A stretch of DNA of 64,000 bases from Anagrus nilaparvatae (taxonomy: Eukaryota; Arthropoda; Insecta; Hymenoptera; Mymaridae). Shown one piece after another: positions 1-12,544 of the stretch. The notes below the pieces were generated by a model. That model saw nothing but the letters and a program-made list of their open reading frames with translations. It did no database searches and was not told the origin of the DNA. The stretch spans positions 24,982,501 to 25,046,500 of the forward strand of contig JAKSXM010000272.1 in assembly GCA_022575985.1 (NCBI GenBank). Reading direction: 5' to 3'. How positions within the stretch are numbered: position 1 is the stretch's first letter; every line of letters begins with the position of its first letter. The position numbers were made by a program, and so were the translations under genes.

Positions 1-38
1 AATTTTAATGATTTATATTGATTTAATGTGATTTATAG

Positions 39-3000
39 GAACTACGTGGACTCAAGAATTAGTATGGCTTATCGCTAATGATTTAGATTTTAATACAGCA
101 AAAACACGTTTATTAGCTGAAAGATTTCCATTTTTAGAGTAAGAAATTAACAACTGTTTATATATCTTATATATTTTATTTTATGCTGCGATCATATTAT
201 GAAATCCAGTTTATGATTTTTAATTTATTTTACTTCAATTTCCTTATTCAATCAGAATTTTTTTTTTTAAAACTGGTCAAAAATTAACACTATGTCAATT
301 ATTACATATGAAAGCCTAAATGGTTTAAAACTAAAAATAGAATATTTCTGGCCTGCAACCCTAAAGCACGTTTTTCCGGCCGCTGCGCGTCCGGCAAAGA
401 CGTGTTTTCTCGACACTGATGCAGAAAAATCGTATACGACCCTGGGCCATAAAAAAAGAATGCCCCAAATCACAGTTTACCATCCTCAGAAGGTAATTTA
501 CGTTCGATTTGGGCCACTCTTTATTTTTCTGGCCATGGGTCGTAATATACTATTTCTGGCAATGGGTCATATACCTTTTTTCTAGCGAAAAAAATTGAAT
601 ACTTCACTTTTGAACACCGAAATTTAAACACGTCAAACTAAACGCCCAACATTTTTAACACTATAAGTTTTTGCAACCATTAAAATTCAACACAAATTAT
701 TAAATTATTTATGCAACTTGTATAAAAATTAATTAACTTTCATTTTTTTTTAAAATAATAATATGAATTTTAATGGTGTGTAAAAAATTAACTTACAAAC
801 TATATTGTGTATTGAGTTTTGACATGTACGATTTTTAAAAGTGAAGTACCTATTCAATTTTTTTCACATAATTTAAATTTCCATAAAATTCTCGATGCAG
901 CGTAAAATAAATATGATTTCTAAAATGACCAAAAAATTGAGAACTTGGTATTTCTTCAAATAAATGAATAAAATTATCTTATAGGTTTAGTATGTTTAAT
1001 CATCCAGAATTAACAAAAGAATTTATAGAATACAATAAAAACGATATAAAAAAACAACAATTATGCCTAGACGTTGCAAAACCTGGTTATGAAGAATTAG
1101 AAAAAATGCCATCACCTAGATTTATTAAGTCACATTTTCCATTTAGTTTATTACCTGGTATTTTAAATACTGGTTGTAAGGTATAAAAATTTTTAAATTT
1201 CACTTGCTTTTTGGAAAAAGTTATCATTGGATATTAATTGTTTTTAGATTGTTTACATTGCTAGAAATCCAAAAGACATTGCAGTATCGTGGTTTAAATT
1301 AAATCAAGCATTTAAAACACAAGGATATGTTGGAGATTTTGAAAAATTTTGGTATTATTTCAAAAATGATTTAAGTAAGTATAATTTCTCAAAATTATTT
1401 AAGTTTAAGGAATTGCCCAAATTGCATGTAAATTACGCAGATAATAAACTTCAATTTGAGCAATTCTTTTTTAAATATCAACAAGGATGGTAGCTCGTAT
1501 ATAAAATTGCTTTGTCAGTGGCAACCAAAAAACGCGTTTTTCTTATCAGTGGCCAGAAAGCACGAATGCGAATTTCCCGGCCGCAACGCAATTCGAAAAT
1601 ACGTGTTTTCTAGCCATATATGAAGAAAAATTATGTTTTGTCCTCAGCCGTAAAAAAGAATGTTCCAGATCGCAGTTTGCCATCCTCGGCTTCGCCTCGA
1701 ATTGCAATTTACGTGCGATCTGGGCCATTTTTTTTGCGGCCTAGGATAAAAATATACTATTTTTGCCAGGAAATATCTGCTTTATGGCCGCTGAAGAGAA
1801 AATGAATGTTTCTTCTGTATGAAATTTTTTAAAAGACATTATTGAAACAATTTATTATTATTTACCCCTTTACTTTTTCAATTCAAAAAATAAAAATATT
1901 TACCTCAGGGGCAAAAGAGCTTATTTTTGATTTTTGGACGTACGGAAATATTGTGATGCAAATTTCGGGTCTCCTTACTAAAATCTAATCAAAAACTGGG
2001 TAAGTCTTTGAAATAAAGTACCTGCTTTTACGATCAACCAAGGCCAGAAAAATAAGGAATGACCTCAAATGCGTATATTACAAAATGGAAAATTCTTTAT
2101 TTATGCCCAAGAGTCGTATACGATATTGCGGCAAAAAAAGCCTATTTCCGGCCCTATGGAGAGTGGTTTTTTGTACGTTATATGCAAAACTATGTTTTTA
2201 GCCATTTATTGACAACAGCAAGAAAACACGTGTTTTCGAGAAATACGTGCTTTCTGGCCACCGGCAAGTTAATAAGCTTCTTTTGCCTTACGAATAATTC
2301 ACAAGCTCAGGGCACATATTGCAGCTAGTGTAGCTAAAATCCTGCAAAATAATTAAATCAATTAATGCTTTTTTTTATATTCAAATTTTTATTTGCACAA
2401 TTTTTTAATTCTATACATTGCCAAAATTTTCAGAAATTAAAAAAAAAAACATTTTTTCTTATTTTTGCTTGTAAATATCGAATAAATAAAAACATAAATT
2501 ATCGACTTTTAGAGTATATTATATTAAAAAAAAAGAATAATAAAATTGCAAGCTTAATTTTTTTTTTTTTTTTTTTAATTATTCGCAAATATACTTCTGA
2601 TGCTACACTTGCATTAAAGTTAATTTTAACCTTAACTGACATTAAAAATTTCGAAAAAATCTTTAAAATTCTTTATAGTAGTAGGTATGCTAGAAATTTC
2701 AAGCTTGCGAAATTAAAATTTAAAAAATAGTTTCGAAAATTTTAATTTAATATAAAAAATTTTAATATAATTGAGCAAAATAAATCACATTTCAATATTA
2801 TTTGTCCGCATACAAACAATATTTACTCATATAGCAAAAAAATTAATTTCATAAAATAAATCTTATTTTTATTTTTAGTCCGCCAATATAAAAAAAAATA
2901 TATTAGCTAAAAATAAATTTATAACTCTGACGTTAGAGAAAATCCCATAAATACATAATATATCAACCAATAAAAATTTTCAAGTAGTAAGATCCTAAAT

Positions 3001-4161
3001 CAAGCCAGACATGATATTTTTCTTATATACTAAATAATAGCACAAAAGTGTTGTATAGGCATTATTCTGGTTTTTTTATTTAGGATATCTGGTGTTTTTT
3101 AAACTAAAATTACACTGTAAAATTGCATTGATTAAATTTTCAAAAATTTTATAAGTAAAAAAATTTTAATTTTATATCCAAAAATTTATATCATTGTAGC
3201 TAGGTATAAAGGCCCTTAATTTTTTAAATTATCATATACTAGTATTTCTAAGATTACTTTGAAAATTTAGTAAACAAAATTTTACAGTGTAATTCATTTT
3301 ATTGTTATAGAAGTATTAATTTCAAAAATATATTTTTATTAATTAAATATACACTGTAAAAGATTTTTAACTTACTTTTTAAATTTCAAAAAAATCAAAT
3401 TTTATACAGTGTACAATTTATAAATATAAATACCTACGTTTTATTAAACACACTTGTTTAATTAATAAAAAATCATTACGAAATAATTACATTAAATTGT
3501 TTAAATAAAAAAAATCTTTTCTTTTACTAAACATAATAGAGTTTAAATTATTAATTTAAATTTTTAGATATATATTGATATATTTTCTTTTTTTTTTAAG
3601 AATAAGCAAGTCTGTTGCCAAAAAATTTTATTTACACTAAAATAAATAGATGTAAATATTTTTATTATTTAAAATTATTTCTTTTATAATTATAGCACCA
3701 TGGAGTCCATATTGGGAGCATTTAAAAGAAGCGTGGCAAAATCGTAATCATCCAAATTTATTATTTTTGTTTTATGAAGATATGCAACAAGTAAATAATT
3801 GATAATTTATTAATTAGACTTAATTATTTATTAATTGATCAATTTTTGTTTTTAGAATTTAACAGAAGTTATAAAAAAAGTATCAAAATTTTTTAATAAA
3901 AATTATAGTAACGAAGAAATAAAAAAATTAGAAAATCATTTAAGTATTAAAGAATTTCGTAATAATCCAATGATAAATGGACAAGAATTAAAAGATTGTG
4001 GTATTATTAATGAAAATTCATCATTTATTAGACTTGGTATGTCTGGCGGTTGGAAAAATTATTTTAACGATAAATTAGAAAAAGAAGCTAATCAATGGAT
4101 TGATGATAACTTAAAAGGGACTGATATTAAATTTCCTGTTTTTAATAATAATTATTTATAA
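39..4161 (+). CDS. Cytosolic sulfotransferase (SULT family), 3' part of gene
   Basis: Transfers a sulfonate group from PAPS to small hydroxylated or phenolic substrates in the cytosol; the substrate cannot be read from sequence. Five exons join in phase: 39-138, 985-1180, 1248-1374, 3696-3790 and 3856-4161 (stop TAA). The first visible exon begins with the 5' PAPS-binding segment GTTWTQELVW. Exon 3 gives IVYIARNPKDIAVSWF, the 3'-phosphate-binding region, and the last exon has RLGMSGGWKNYF, matching the family's RKGxxGxWK motif with R/L/G spacing. About 273 residues are visible, so roughly the first 50-60 of a usual 320-330 residue protein lie left of the window. The introns at 139-984 and 1375-3695 are unusually large for this window and carry dispersed repeats. 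Family assignment is firm. Confidence 0.93.
343..595. repeat. Dispersed hairpin repeat, copy A
   Basis: Lies in a sulfotransferase intron. It is built of nested inverted repeats. An outer pair begins GTATACGACCCTGGGCCAT and returns near 528-545 as ATGGGTCGTAATATAC. An inner pair has AAAGAATG...ATC facing GATTTGGGCCA. A separate GC-rich hairpin around CCGGCCGCTGCGCGTCCGG lies at about 376-397. The same modules recur elsewhere in the window. No transposase frame is visible. Confidence 0.75.
1505..1800. repeat. Dispersed hairpin repeat, copy B
   Basis: Second copy of the hairpin family, same orientation as the copy at 343-595, in the next large sulfotransferase intron. It carries the core with GATCGCAGTTTGCCATCC, then CTCGGCTTCGCCTCG, then TTTACGTGCGATCTGGGCC. 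GC content is clearly higher than the surrounding intron. Confidence 0.75.
2040..2335. repeat. Dispersed hairpin repeat, degenerate copy C
   Basis: More diverged member of the same family. It keeps GTCGTATACGAT, the GCAAAAAAAGCCTATTT segment shared with the copy near 45.3 kb, and AAACACGTGTTTTC. A 89-codon open frame here runs through repeat sequence and shows no protein character. Confidence 0.6.
3111..3291. mobile_element. Short MITE-like element, CACTGTAAAATT ends, TA flanks
   Basis: Inverted ends CACTGTAAAATT and AATTTTACAGTG bound a 177 bp AT-rich segment (3113-3289) flanked on both sides by TA, the usual target duplication of Tc1/mariner-type elements. It has no coding capacity and lies in a sulfotransferase intron. 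Confidence 0.6.
3350..3413. mobile_element. Very short CACTGTA-ended inverted repeat with TA flanks
   Basis: A 60 bp segment (3352-3411) begins CACTGTAAAA and ends TACAGTG with TA on both sides. It is probably a deletion derivative of the same group as the element just upstream. Confidence 0.45.
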
Positions 4162-4489
4162 CTAATTTTATTTTATGTTAACAATATAATTTTATTTATA
4201 TTTTTTATATTATATACAATTAACAAATTTTGTAAAACTATGTAAAAATTATTGACTTTTAACAATTTCCTTATTTAAAACATTTAACTATCTGTACATT
4301 ATTTAGTTTACGAGGAAGCAAAATATGATTTTATCACTATGTTAAATAAAGAATAAAAAGTTATTATTCAAGACTTTTAGCTGTTATCTACAAACGTTAT
4401 CATTTTCTATTTCTGCTTTAATCTTACAATGACAAAAAAATAATAATGCCCCCTCTTAAATATATCAAAAAATATAAATTACAATTAAT
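4162..4489. other. Convergent 3' intergenic region
   Basis: Holds the 3' ends of the sulfotransferase (+) and ERAL1 (-). Plus-strand poly(A)-type signals AATAAAG/AATAAAA occur near 4344-4357. No gene seen. Confidence 0.6.
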
Positions 4490-5714
4490 TCATATAGAAT
4501 GCATAACTGATTTTATAGGAGTCTTTTTATCTTCATCATCCATACGTACTAATACTTTTAATCTAATAGTTCTATGAAAAATCATGCACATTTGTTCTTC
4601 TGCTTCTTTTGCTATTTTTTTTATTCGCTCACCTTTTCTACCTATTAACATCCTTGCTATTCGATTAGATGGGCAATGTAAATTTGATAAAACATTCATA
4701 CTTCCATCTTCTATTGGGTGTATGTATTCAATGGATGAAATTATTTGGTATGGCATCTCTTGAGGTAGATTATTTAATAATTTTGATCTTACTACTTCTG
4801 CAAATACTTTTTCCATTGGTTGGTCAGTAAGGGCATCTTCTTTAAAGTCCCAATCTCTTTGCTTTGCAATGTCCAAGAAATAGTTCTAAAAATAAAAAGT
4901 AAATATTTACATTCAGTTACATTATTTTTTTAACATAATTTTACTTACTCGTAAATCTCCAACACCATCACCAGTTAAAGCTGATATCATAAATATGTCA
5001 ACAAATTTTGGATCTTGATATTTTTTATTTACTCGATCAACATATTCTAATAATATTTTTTTATTTTTTATCAAATCTACTTTATTTAAAATTAGTATTG
5101 AATTTACGTCTTCTCTGCCTAATTTCATATAATCTATTAACTTTTTACTAATATCTTTTCGTGATAAAAAATTACTCATATCTTGTACTATTCCAATAAC
5201 ATCAGCTTCTTTCATAGAGTCTTCAGGATCTTTTAAAAATGTTTGTGTTAACTGATATCTTTTACAATCTCTTTTTGATACTAAACCAGGTGTATCGATA
5301 AATATTAATTGGGTATCATCTTCGCAGTAGACAGCAGCAGCTTTATTTTTTGTTGTATGAATTTTTGAAGATGCAGCACATACCTTTAAAAACATTGATA
5401 ATTACGCATTAAAATAAAAATATAAATAAATAGTATTGTTATAAACAATTTTTTAGTAAGATTGTGAGCAATATGGTTTTTTTTGTACTTACTGGTCGGC
5501 CAATCAAATGATTAATTAATGTACTTTTTCCAGCATTTGGTAATCCTAATATAGCAATTCTCAAAGATCTGACTTTTTTCTTATTTTCATCATTTTTTAA
5601 AAAAACTTTTTTAGCTTCTAAAAGACTTTCACCAAGGTCATCAGCAAAATTCGATACCTGACGAACAATTTGTACACCAAAACGAGAAGCGTTTTTTCCT
5701 ACAAAAATCCACAT
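4490..5714 (-). CDS. ERAL1: ERAL1, mitochondrial Era-type GTPase with KH domain
   Basis: RNA-binding GTPase that in animals chaperones the 12S rRNA during small mitochondrial ribosomal subunit assembly. Three exons read in phase on the minus strand: 5714-5493, 5383-4949 and 4885-4490, giving 350 residues. G1 is GLPNAGKST (about residues 57-65), followed by the effector region SKIHTTK, G3 DTPGL, G4 NKVD and G5-type SALTGDG. The last exon holds the KH domain with GRKGERIKKIAKEAEEQ near residues 295-312. The first 50 residues are basic and amphipathic, consistent with a mitochondrial presequence. The start at 5714 is the only in-frame ATG of that exon before G1. Length and motif order match the family. 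It is divergent from the gene at 6944. Confidence 0.95.
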
Positions 5715-6943
5715 GACACCACTGCAGTTTGTTTATTATTTAAAACTGTTTATAAATTAAATAAAAATTTATTATAAAAAGAAAAATTTTGCCAAAATAT
5801 TCAACGTAAAATCATAACGATACACTTTGCCAATCACTAAGTACGTAATGCATAATTGCTTGTACACATATATTAGGTTATTTTTTCTCACTTCAACGAT
5901 AAATAAGATTGTATAAAGACTTAACAATACATGAATATATAGAAAATGATTATTGAGTAATTATTTAATTTAACTTTATATATATATATGTCAACGAATA
6001 TTTAATATTAAAAAAAAAAATTAATCTATCATAAAACGTAATATTATACAATGTGACCGCCGAGACACCGAATTGATCTATCATATGTACTTGCCGACGA
6101 CCGACAGGACAGACAGGGGGTGAATCTGTGAATGTATTTGTTCATTCATGTGAGTGTAAATAGTGAGTAAAGGGAACATTCAGGGATATTTAGGCGAGAA
6201 AAAATTTGTAACTCTTCTCATCTCATTCTTGCATGTTAATAATAAAAAATTTTTTTCTCGTCTGAACGTTCCCTAAAAATGCACTTATCTAGCAGACCTG
6301 CGCGAAGATGCAATATATTGTGAAGATGCAACCAAGTGCAAGACGCGTTCTCTTCTATATATGATCAAGTAAAATAAATATTGTCATTTTGATCGCACAA
6401 TTATTATTTATTTAAAAGTACAAATAAACAATCTAATATTTATAATGTAAATTATTATTTATTAATAGAGTTACCTACATTAAATGATGAGTCAAAAACA
6501 AGATTTTTCATTCAATGAAAATATTGTTATTTTATAATTGTAAATTACAAAGTAGAACGTACAATATTTTTTTATAGTTATTATGTGAAAATTTGTTATA
6601 CTTAATTAATTTTAAAATAATTAAGTATAAATATACCAAAGTAAATACTTGAAGAAAGACATGAAAAAAAGTAATTTCAATTATTGCAGATAATTTTTTT
6701 ACAGTATGACTAAAAAATTACTGCATTTAGGTAATTAACTTAAAAACTTTTTGATTAATATAAGTATTCATAATGTGTTCAATTTTTAATCCAGATTTAT
6801 TTTTTTTTTAAGCAAGAAAATATACTGCAATAGGATTTTAATTTTATTATGCTACTACTATCAGAAGTCAAATAAAAAAAATTATCAAATTAAGAAAATA
6901 TTTATTTAACGGTACCCAAAAAGCATTTAAATTTTAAGTAAAA
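5715..6943. other. Divergent intergenic region between ERAL1 and a membrane-protein gene
   Basis: Mostly AT-rich. A more GC-balanced patch at about 6050-6360 may hold start sites for one or both genes. An inverted repeat has AGGGAACATTCAG at about 6169 facing CTGAACGTTCCCT at about 6274, with GAGAAAAAATTT arms inside, giving a roughly 105 bp small palindrome. No coding exon recognised. Confidence 0.5.
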
Positions 6944-7903
6944 ATGCATTTTTGGATTGATAAACCTGCAGGGAGATACTATGGATTCAGTGGTCGACGA
7001 TATCCTGTAGTATCATTTCCAAAGACTCATTTTGGTAAGTTAAAAAAATTTTAATTTATTTTAATTTAATTTAAATAAAATTTATAAAAATAATTTTTTC
7101 TTAAGCTTCTCATCACCGCTGTAATAATTTGGATTTAGGAAGAGCGCCAATTACACCAGTGCATCGATTTCCTAACAACAGTAGTACTTCTGCAGGTCCC
7201 AGTAGTCATGATAGCTCTAGATCATCTAGATCATCTTCACAAAATAATAGTAATTTGGATGCTAGAACTTATTTATCTCAAGGATCAATGCAACAAGAAA
7301 CATTTGAAAACAAGTAATAAAATAAATTTATTTTATAATTTATTTTTTTAATTAATAAATCTTATGCTATCAGTAATATTGGAAGTAACTCACTGCCGCA
7401 ATCAACAAATAGAAATGGGTTAATGAACTGTTCCGAATATACTGATACTGAAATGCAAGGATATAAATTACGATGTAGTCTTTGGATTATATTCATGACA
7501 GCCACATGTTTTGTAGCGATATTAAAATTTTATTTCGATCATAAGGTAAATTAAATAGTTTATATGAATTAATAAATTACACATTTTAATTTAGGTAACT
7601 TATCATCAACAGGGTGGCCTAGAAGCCTTATTTTATTCTGGACTGTTATTAGTATTTCTTATATCAGGTTGTTTTTATTCAATATTTTGTCGAAGAACTC
7701 CAAATAATAATCAGGAAGAGATTCCACAAAATTCAATTACCACTGTTACTATTTCTAATAACATACCATCAGAAAATGCAAGACCTGTACCTGTTTCTAA
7801 TAGACAAAATCCACCCCCACCATATCACTTAGCGATTCTTATACCTCCACCGTTATCACCAGATGAAGCACCACCTCCTTCTTATGATAAAATTATTCAT
7901 TAA
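6944..7903 (+). CDS. Unrecognised two-pass membrane protein with PPxY motifs
   Basis: Four exons join in phase: 6944-7034, 7106-7313, 7374-7545 and 7595-7903, giving 259 residues. I do not recognise the family. The first 45 residues are aromatic and basic (start MHFWIDKPAGRYYGFSGRRY). A Ser-rich linker with SSRSSRSSSQ follows, then two hydrophobic segments at about residues 132-153 and 164-188 separated by a short loop with YHQQGG. The C-terminal 70 residues are proline-rich and hold PPPPYH and PPPSYD, both PPxY motifs that can bind WW domains. By inference this is an endomembrane or plasma-membrane adaptor whose termini face the cytosol, perhaps recruiting a NEDD4-type ubiquitin ligase. Splice sites are good, so the gene is well supported while its function is not. 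Confidence 0.8.
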
Positions 7904-9022
7904 GGATTTATTCAACAATATATTTTATTGTGTCTAAAAATGTGTGTATGTATATGTAAATATTTTTAATTTAAAATTCTATACTTAGAAAAAGTCAATT
8001 TTTTTCTAGTCATATGTACAAAAAACTTTTTCTTATAATGCATTTAAAATTCTATAAAAAATGTCCAAATACATATAAATTATGCATTTAAATAATTAAA
8101 AATCGTGATATTTTATTGGCCAAAAAAAGAGCGAGAAAATAAAAAACTATAGTTATTTTACTAAGATTTTATTATAATTTAAAGTGCAATATTGTTTTTT
8201 AAACACAAAATAATTGTTTATTAATTATTAAAAGGTTTCGTTGTTAATAAAAATAAGGCATAGGAAATATTAACTTAATTTATTTTAATAATATTTTTGC
8301 TTAAACAATGAAATAACAAATATTTTACGCACAATAATCACAAAATATAAAAAAAAAAATACTTTTGTTTTTTAGCTGAATTAACAATTTGTTATAACAA
8401 GTATATAAAGAAATTTTTTTATATACTTTTTATGTAAAATACTTATATAAAAACATAAAATACTTTATATGTATAAAATAATATATTGAATGAATCTCAA
8501 ATAAATAAATATTTTTTTTATTTAAAAAAAATTGTTTTTTTTATTCTTATGTGTTTTTTTTTATAAAAAATCCACAATTTCATTTAAACAGCGAATGAAG
8601 TAATAAAAGCATATTTAAAAGTGCAAATTTTGCTGCATAAATACTAAATATATTTCTATAAAAAATTTGTAAATTTTACATTTTATGATATACATAAATA
8701 AATAAATTAACTAAAAAATATAAATATCTAAAAAACAAATAGTTATTCCATAAAACTAATATTGCTTATATAAAAAAAATCAGTCTTGAATACTGACAAA
8801 AAAAAAATCATTTTTAAAACTTGCACAACTTAACAGGAACTTTACAGAACCCATATCTTTGATTACAATAAAATTTTCATTTTTTCTTTCTTGTAACAAC
8901 TATATAAATTTTACATTTCATATAAATTAGAAATAAAATTTAAAAGCTGTAAGAACTTTGATCTAAGTCTTTAAAATTAAAATTTCACAAAACAATTAAT
9001 TAAATATTAAGTATTAAAATTT
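7904..9022. other. Convergent intergenic region
   Basis: About 1.1 kb of AT-rich sequence between the 3' ends of the membrane-protein gene (+) and HID1 (-), with several AATAAA-like signals. Nothing else seen. Confidence 0.6.
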
Positions 9023-11989
9023 TTAAATTCTTTGAATTTCAAAAAGTTTCACTTCGGTATCATACCAAATCGGTGGTTCAATGTTTCTTAAATATATTAC
9101 ACCCCACATATAAGTTCGAAACCAAGCAGTTGTTCCTGCGTTTGCTTGATATCTTCTAATTAGGATCGGATGAGGTACTGGCAATAATCCTACAAGAGTA
9201 CCGTGTTGTAAAAACTTTAAAATTTCACTTTCATCAGTTAAACCCCTATAAAAAATAATTAAATTAAATTAATAAATCCAGATATATTTCTAATAATTTT
9301 AAAAAACTTACTTATCGATACAAATTTTTTCAACTTGAGGGACAAGAACTTGTAATAGTCGCATTATTGTTTGTAAAGGTAATTTACTTTTCCATTGATA
9401 CACCCAGTCTCCAGTTGGTGTCCATTGTATTGAATTGGCTGTTATGTGTGAATTTTCAGCAACACGGATTCCACCTTTCTTTAATAATATTTAAATAAGT
9501 TTATGCTAAATTCAAGGTATTTAATTTTATACATACTGGTACAATGGTATTCTTTTTATTTGATTCCATTGTTTCCATTGTTTCAATTGTTTCTTCTTCT
9601 ATATCAGCTAAATTATTTGTACTTTCTTCTGTTTTAGGACTTAATGGATGCGCAGATTCTTTTTCTGTCATTTTTTCAATTCCTGGTGTATCAAGCAATG
9701 TTGCTTTTAGAGTACCTGGTTCTGCTGGCTGAGCAGGATGAGATCCTTCCATTGCAGTTTCATCTACATTTTCTGTAGATTTACTCGATGGAACGTGTTT
9801 TTTTTGTCTTTTACTAAGGGATTTTGTTATTGTATTACAATCACTTGGTAAATTTGATAAAGCATGAAACACTTGACGTTTTCTAATTATTGTATAAACT
9901 AAATTACTGTTACCATCAAATTGATATTGTATAATATTGTTAAATATTTCAAGTAAAAAGAAAACTAAATGATGATTTGTTGGAGCTGAAAATAAAAACC
10001 AAGGTGTGCTAAAAGCCTCTAATAAATGAAGCAGTTTTGTACTAGCAACCATTGATAAAGTTTTTAAATAAGGTGAAACATTGACTAGAATTGTTAACAA
10101 GCAATCAAAAAGTGGTTGCAATCTTTGATGCCCAGTTGTTATAATCTTATGAAATACTATTACTAAGAGATCGGCGTGTGTGCCTAAAAATAATATTTAT
10201 ATTATTTTGTAATTAATAAAATATATCAACAAAATTATTCACTTACCTGTAAAAACTGGAATGTCCATAGGGACAGTAGCTGTATATGGCTTATTCAATC
10301 TAACTCCAAAATTTCTCTCACCGCTTAATAATAAAAGAGTAAATACCCCAATATGCATTAGTCCAACTCTTGCTATTAAGTATGAATAAAAAAAAATTAA
10401 TTTTGAGTATAAAAAAAAATGCCTTTTAAATTTCAATAGATTTAAATAATTACATTGATCTGCTCTAGAATCGTTAAGATGAAAAAGTATTGGTACTAAA
10501 ACTTCAAGAACATCTGAACTTTTCAGTACGTAATACAAAAATTTTTTGTTGTAGTCACAAAGTTTCCAAAAAAATACTAATAACTCTTGATGAAAATGCA
10601 CCTTTTTTGTTGAGTTTGGTAAATATGTCTGATGCAACGGATTATTTAATAATCTTGTAATGCCTCTTAACACAAACTGAAAATCTTTTGACAACCAATT
10701 ACTAATTAAAAATTAAAATTAAATAAGAAAAAAAATACCTTCATCTCTGTGTATACGACTTAAATAATTAATAAAAAGGTTATCTACGACACCTTCTTCA
10801 ACATTAAAGCCGTTACACGTACCATGGTCTAAAGTTACAATAAGAATTTGTAAGCATACATCAACCAAAGGTTCTAAAGAATCCGAAAATATCAAATGAT
10901 TATATGGTACTCCATATCCAACTGGATCATATGCACATACTGTATTTAATAATGATGTAAACATAGGCAAGGCATGTCTGAAAATTCATGCATTTTTAAA
11001 AACTGTATAAAATTAATCAAAAAGAAACTATTTTGAAAATAGATACCTATTTTCTGAACTGGTAAAATGTTGTATCCATTTATTAGGAGCAACTGAAGAA
11101 TCTGAAGGAGGATTGTACATTGTTTCACTAAAACATGTTAATACAACTTTCAATAATTCAGTCCTATTAGAATCCATGGTTGGGTTTCTTGGTTGAGATT
11201 GAGCAAAACCCACTCCGGCTTCCCATATGTATTCACAGCTATCAATGTTTTGCAATTCTTCTGCCTTTTCCTGAAATTTTCATTACATATTAGATTTTTT
11301 AATAAATTTTATCCATATTGTATACTTAAAAAAACTTACTGGTCCAGATTTTTTATTTGATGTAACTGTGAAGTCCGGACAAAACAATAAATCCTATAAA
11401 AAAACACAAGTAAAAAATTTTGTAATCAAATAGTTGGAGGAAAGATTTATTTAAAAAATTACAAACTTACACATATTGCATTAAGCAAAGAATGGGCCAA
11501 TGGTGCATTTTCTTCAGATTCTTTACCCGGTAAACTAGACCAGAAAAAACCTTTCCAATCTGATTCTTCAAATATGTAAGGTAAAATTCTTACTAATAAA
11601 CGACAACAATTTAAAACTGTTTGTTGTTCATTTTGTGTTCTACAACTATTATCAACAGCTTTAACTAATTTTTCAACAGCCTTGTAACATAAAGTTGCTA
11701 AATTTGAAGGTGCTTCTTCTCTTAAGTTTCGAATTTCACCAGCTGGTATTAAAGTAAAAACATCTTGAAATGTTGAAATATTTTCACTCCAAAATTGATC
11801 CCAAAAAGCATCATCGGATGCATCAATTACCTGAATAAAAAAATGATAAAGTTTTGTTGAAAAAAAAAAAGATTCCTTGTTTTTAAAATAATTTTATGTT
11901 AACAATTAATTAATAATTATAACCTGAGTTTTAGAAGTTAATTGTACAACAGCTTTTCTAAAATTTAATTTTGTATCTGCATTTCCCAT
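9023..11989 (-). CDS. HID1: HID1 (Golgi-associated, dense-core vesicle biogenesis)
   Basis: Conserved Golgi peripheral membrane protein needed for neuropeptide sorting and dense-core vesicle formation. Ten exons read in phase on the minus strand: 11989-11924, 11830-11471, 11393-11340, 11270-11047, 10977-10739, 10684-10454, 10372-10247, 10183-9537, 9478-9312 and 9245-9023. Total is 778 residues, close to the vertebrate protein. The N-terminus MGNADTKLNFRKA has Gly2 for N-myristoylation, as known for HID1. Family signatures include SPLAT-like SNLATLCYKAVEKLVKAV, CEYIWEAGVGFA, NTVCAYDPVGYG, YLPNSTKK, SGERNFGVRLNKPY, NNIIQYQFDGNSNLVY and the C-terminal MWGVIYLRN region. Residues about 520-600 form a variable Ser/Thr/Glu-rich stretch. 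It is divergent from BCL7, with 555 bp between the start codons. Identification is firm. Confidence 0.95.
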
Positions 11990-12544
11990 TATAAGTAATA
12001 TGAAATACTTATTTTAAAATTTAGTCTTACTAAAGATTTTTAAAATACACATTAGAATTTTTTTTTCTTGTTAAAAAAAAAAATAAAATAATTAAAATAA
12101 AAAATTTATTTATCTTTTTGCATATTTGTGTGACGTCGTCTGCGTATGTATAGAGAAAAAAAAATCATTAAAATGAGAACTATCTACATTATCGACTTCA
12201 GCGACGTATCCCGCTCTTGCTCCAGTTTACGTGAAATAAAAAATAAAAAAAAGGAGTCGTCGATTATTTGAAATAAATATTGAAAATTAAATAAAATTTT
12301 GAGTGCTAAAAATTTTTCCAAAAAATATAGAATATTAAATAATATACATTTTAAATTTTTTTGAACTTTTTTTGTCATAAAATAATCAAAATGAATTATA
12401 TTATTGGACGACTGAGTTAACCTTTTTGTTGGCATTAACTTGCTAATGAAGCATAAGAATTACTTTGCGAATAATTTTTAAAATTAATACCCAAAATTAA
12501 AGTTTGGTTTTAATTTAGAATTTACTATTACTAATAGTTCCAAC
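11990..12544. promoter_or_regulatory. Shared HID1/BCL7 divergent promoter region
   Basis: 555 bp separate the start codons of two genes on opposite strands, so both promoters must lie here or overlap. A GTGACGTCGTC patch near 12130 contains TGACGTC, a CRE/ATF-type core. The rest is AT-rich. Placement of start sites is inference. Confidence 0.5.

Noticed and set aside
2365..2730. 121-codon plus-strand open frame in a sulfotransferase intron
   Set aside because: Composition is almost only Phe, Lys, Ile, Asn and Leu from homopolymer runs; no motif and no coding-like GC rise.
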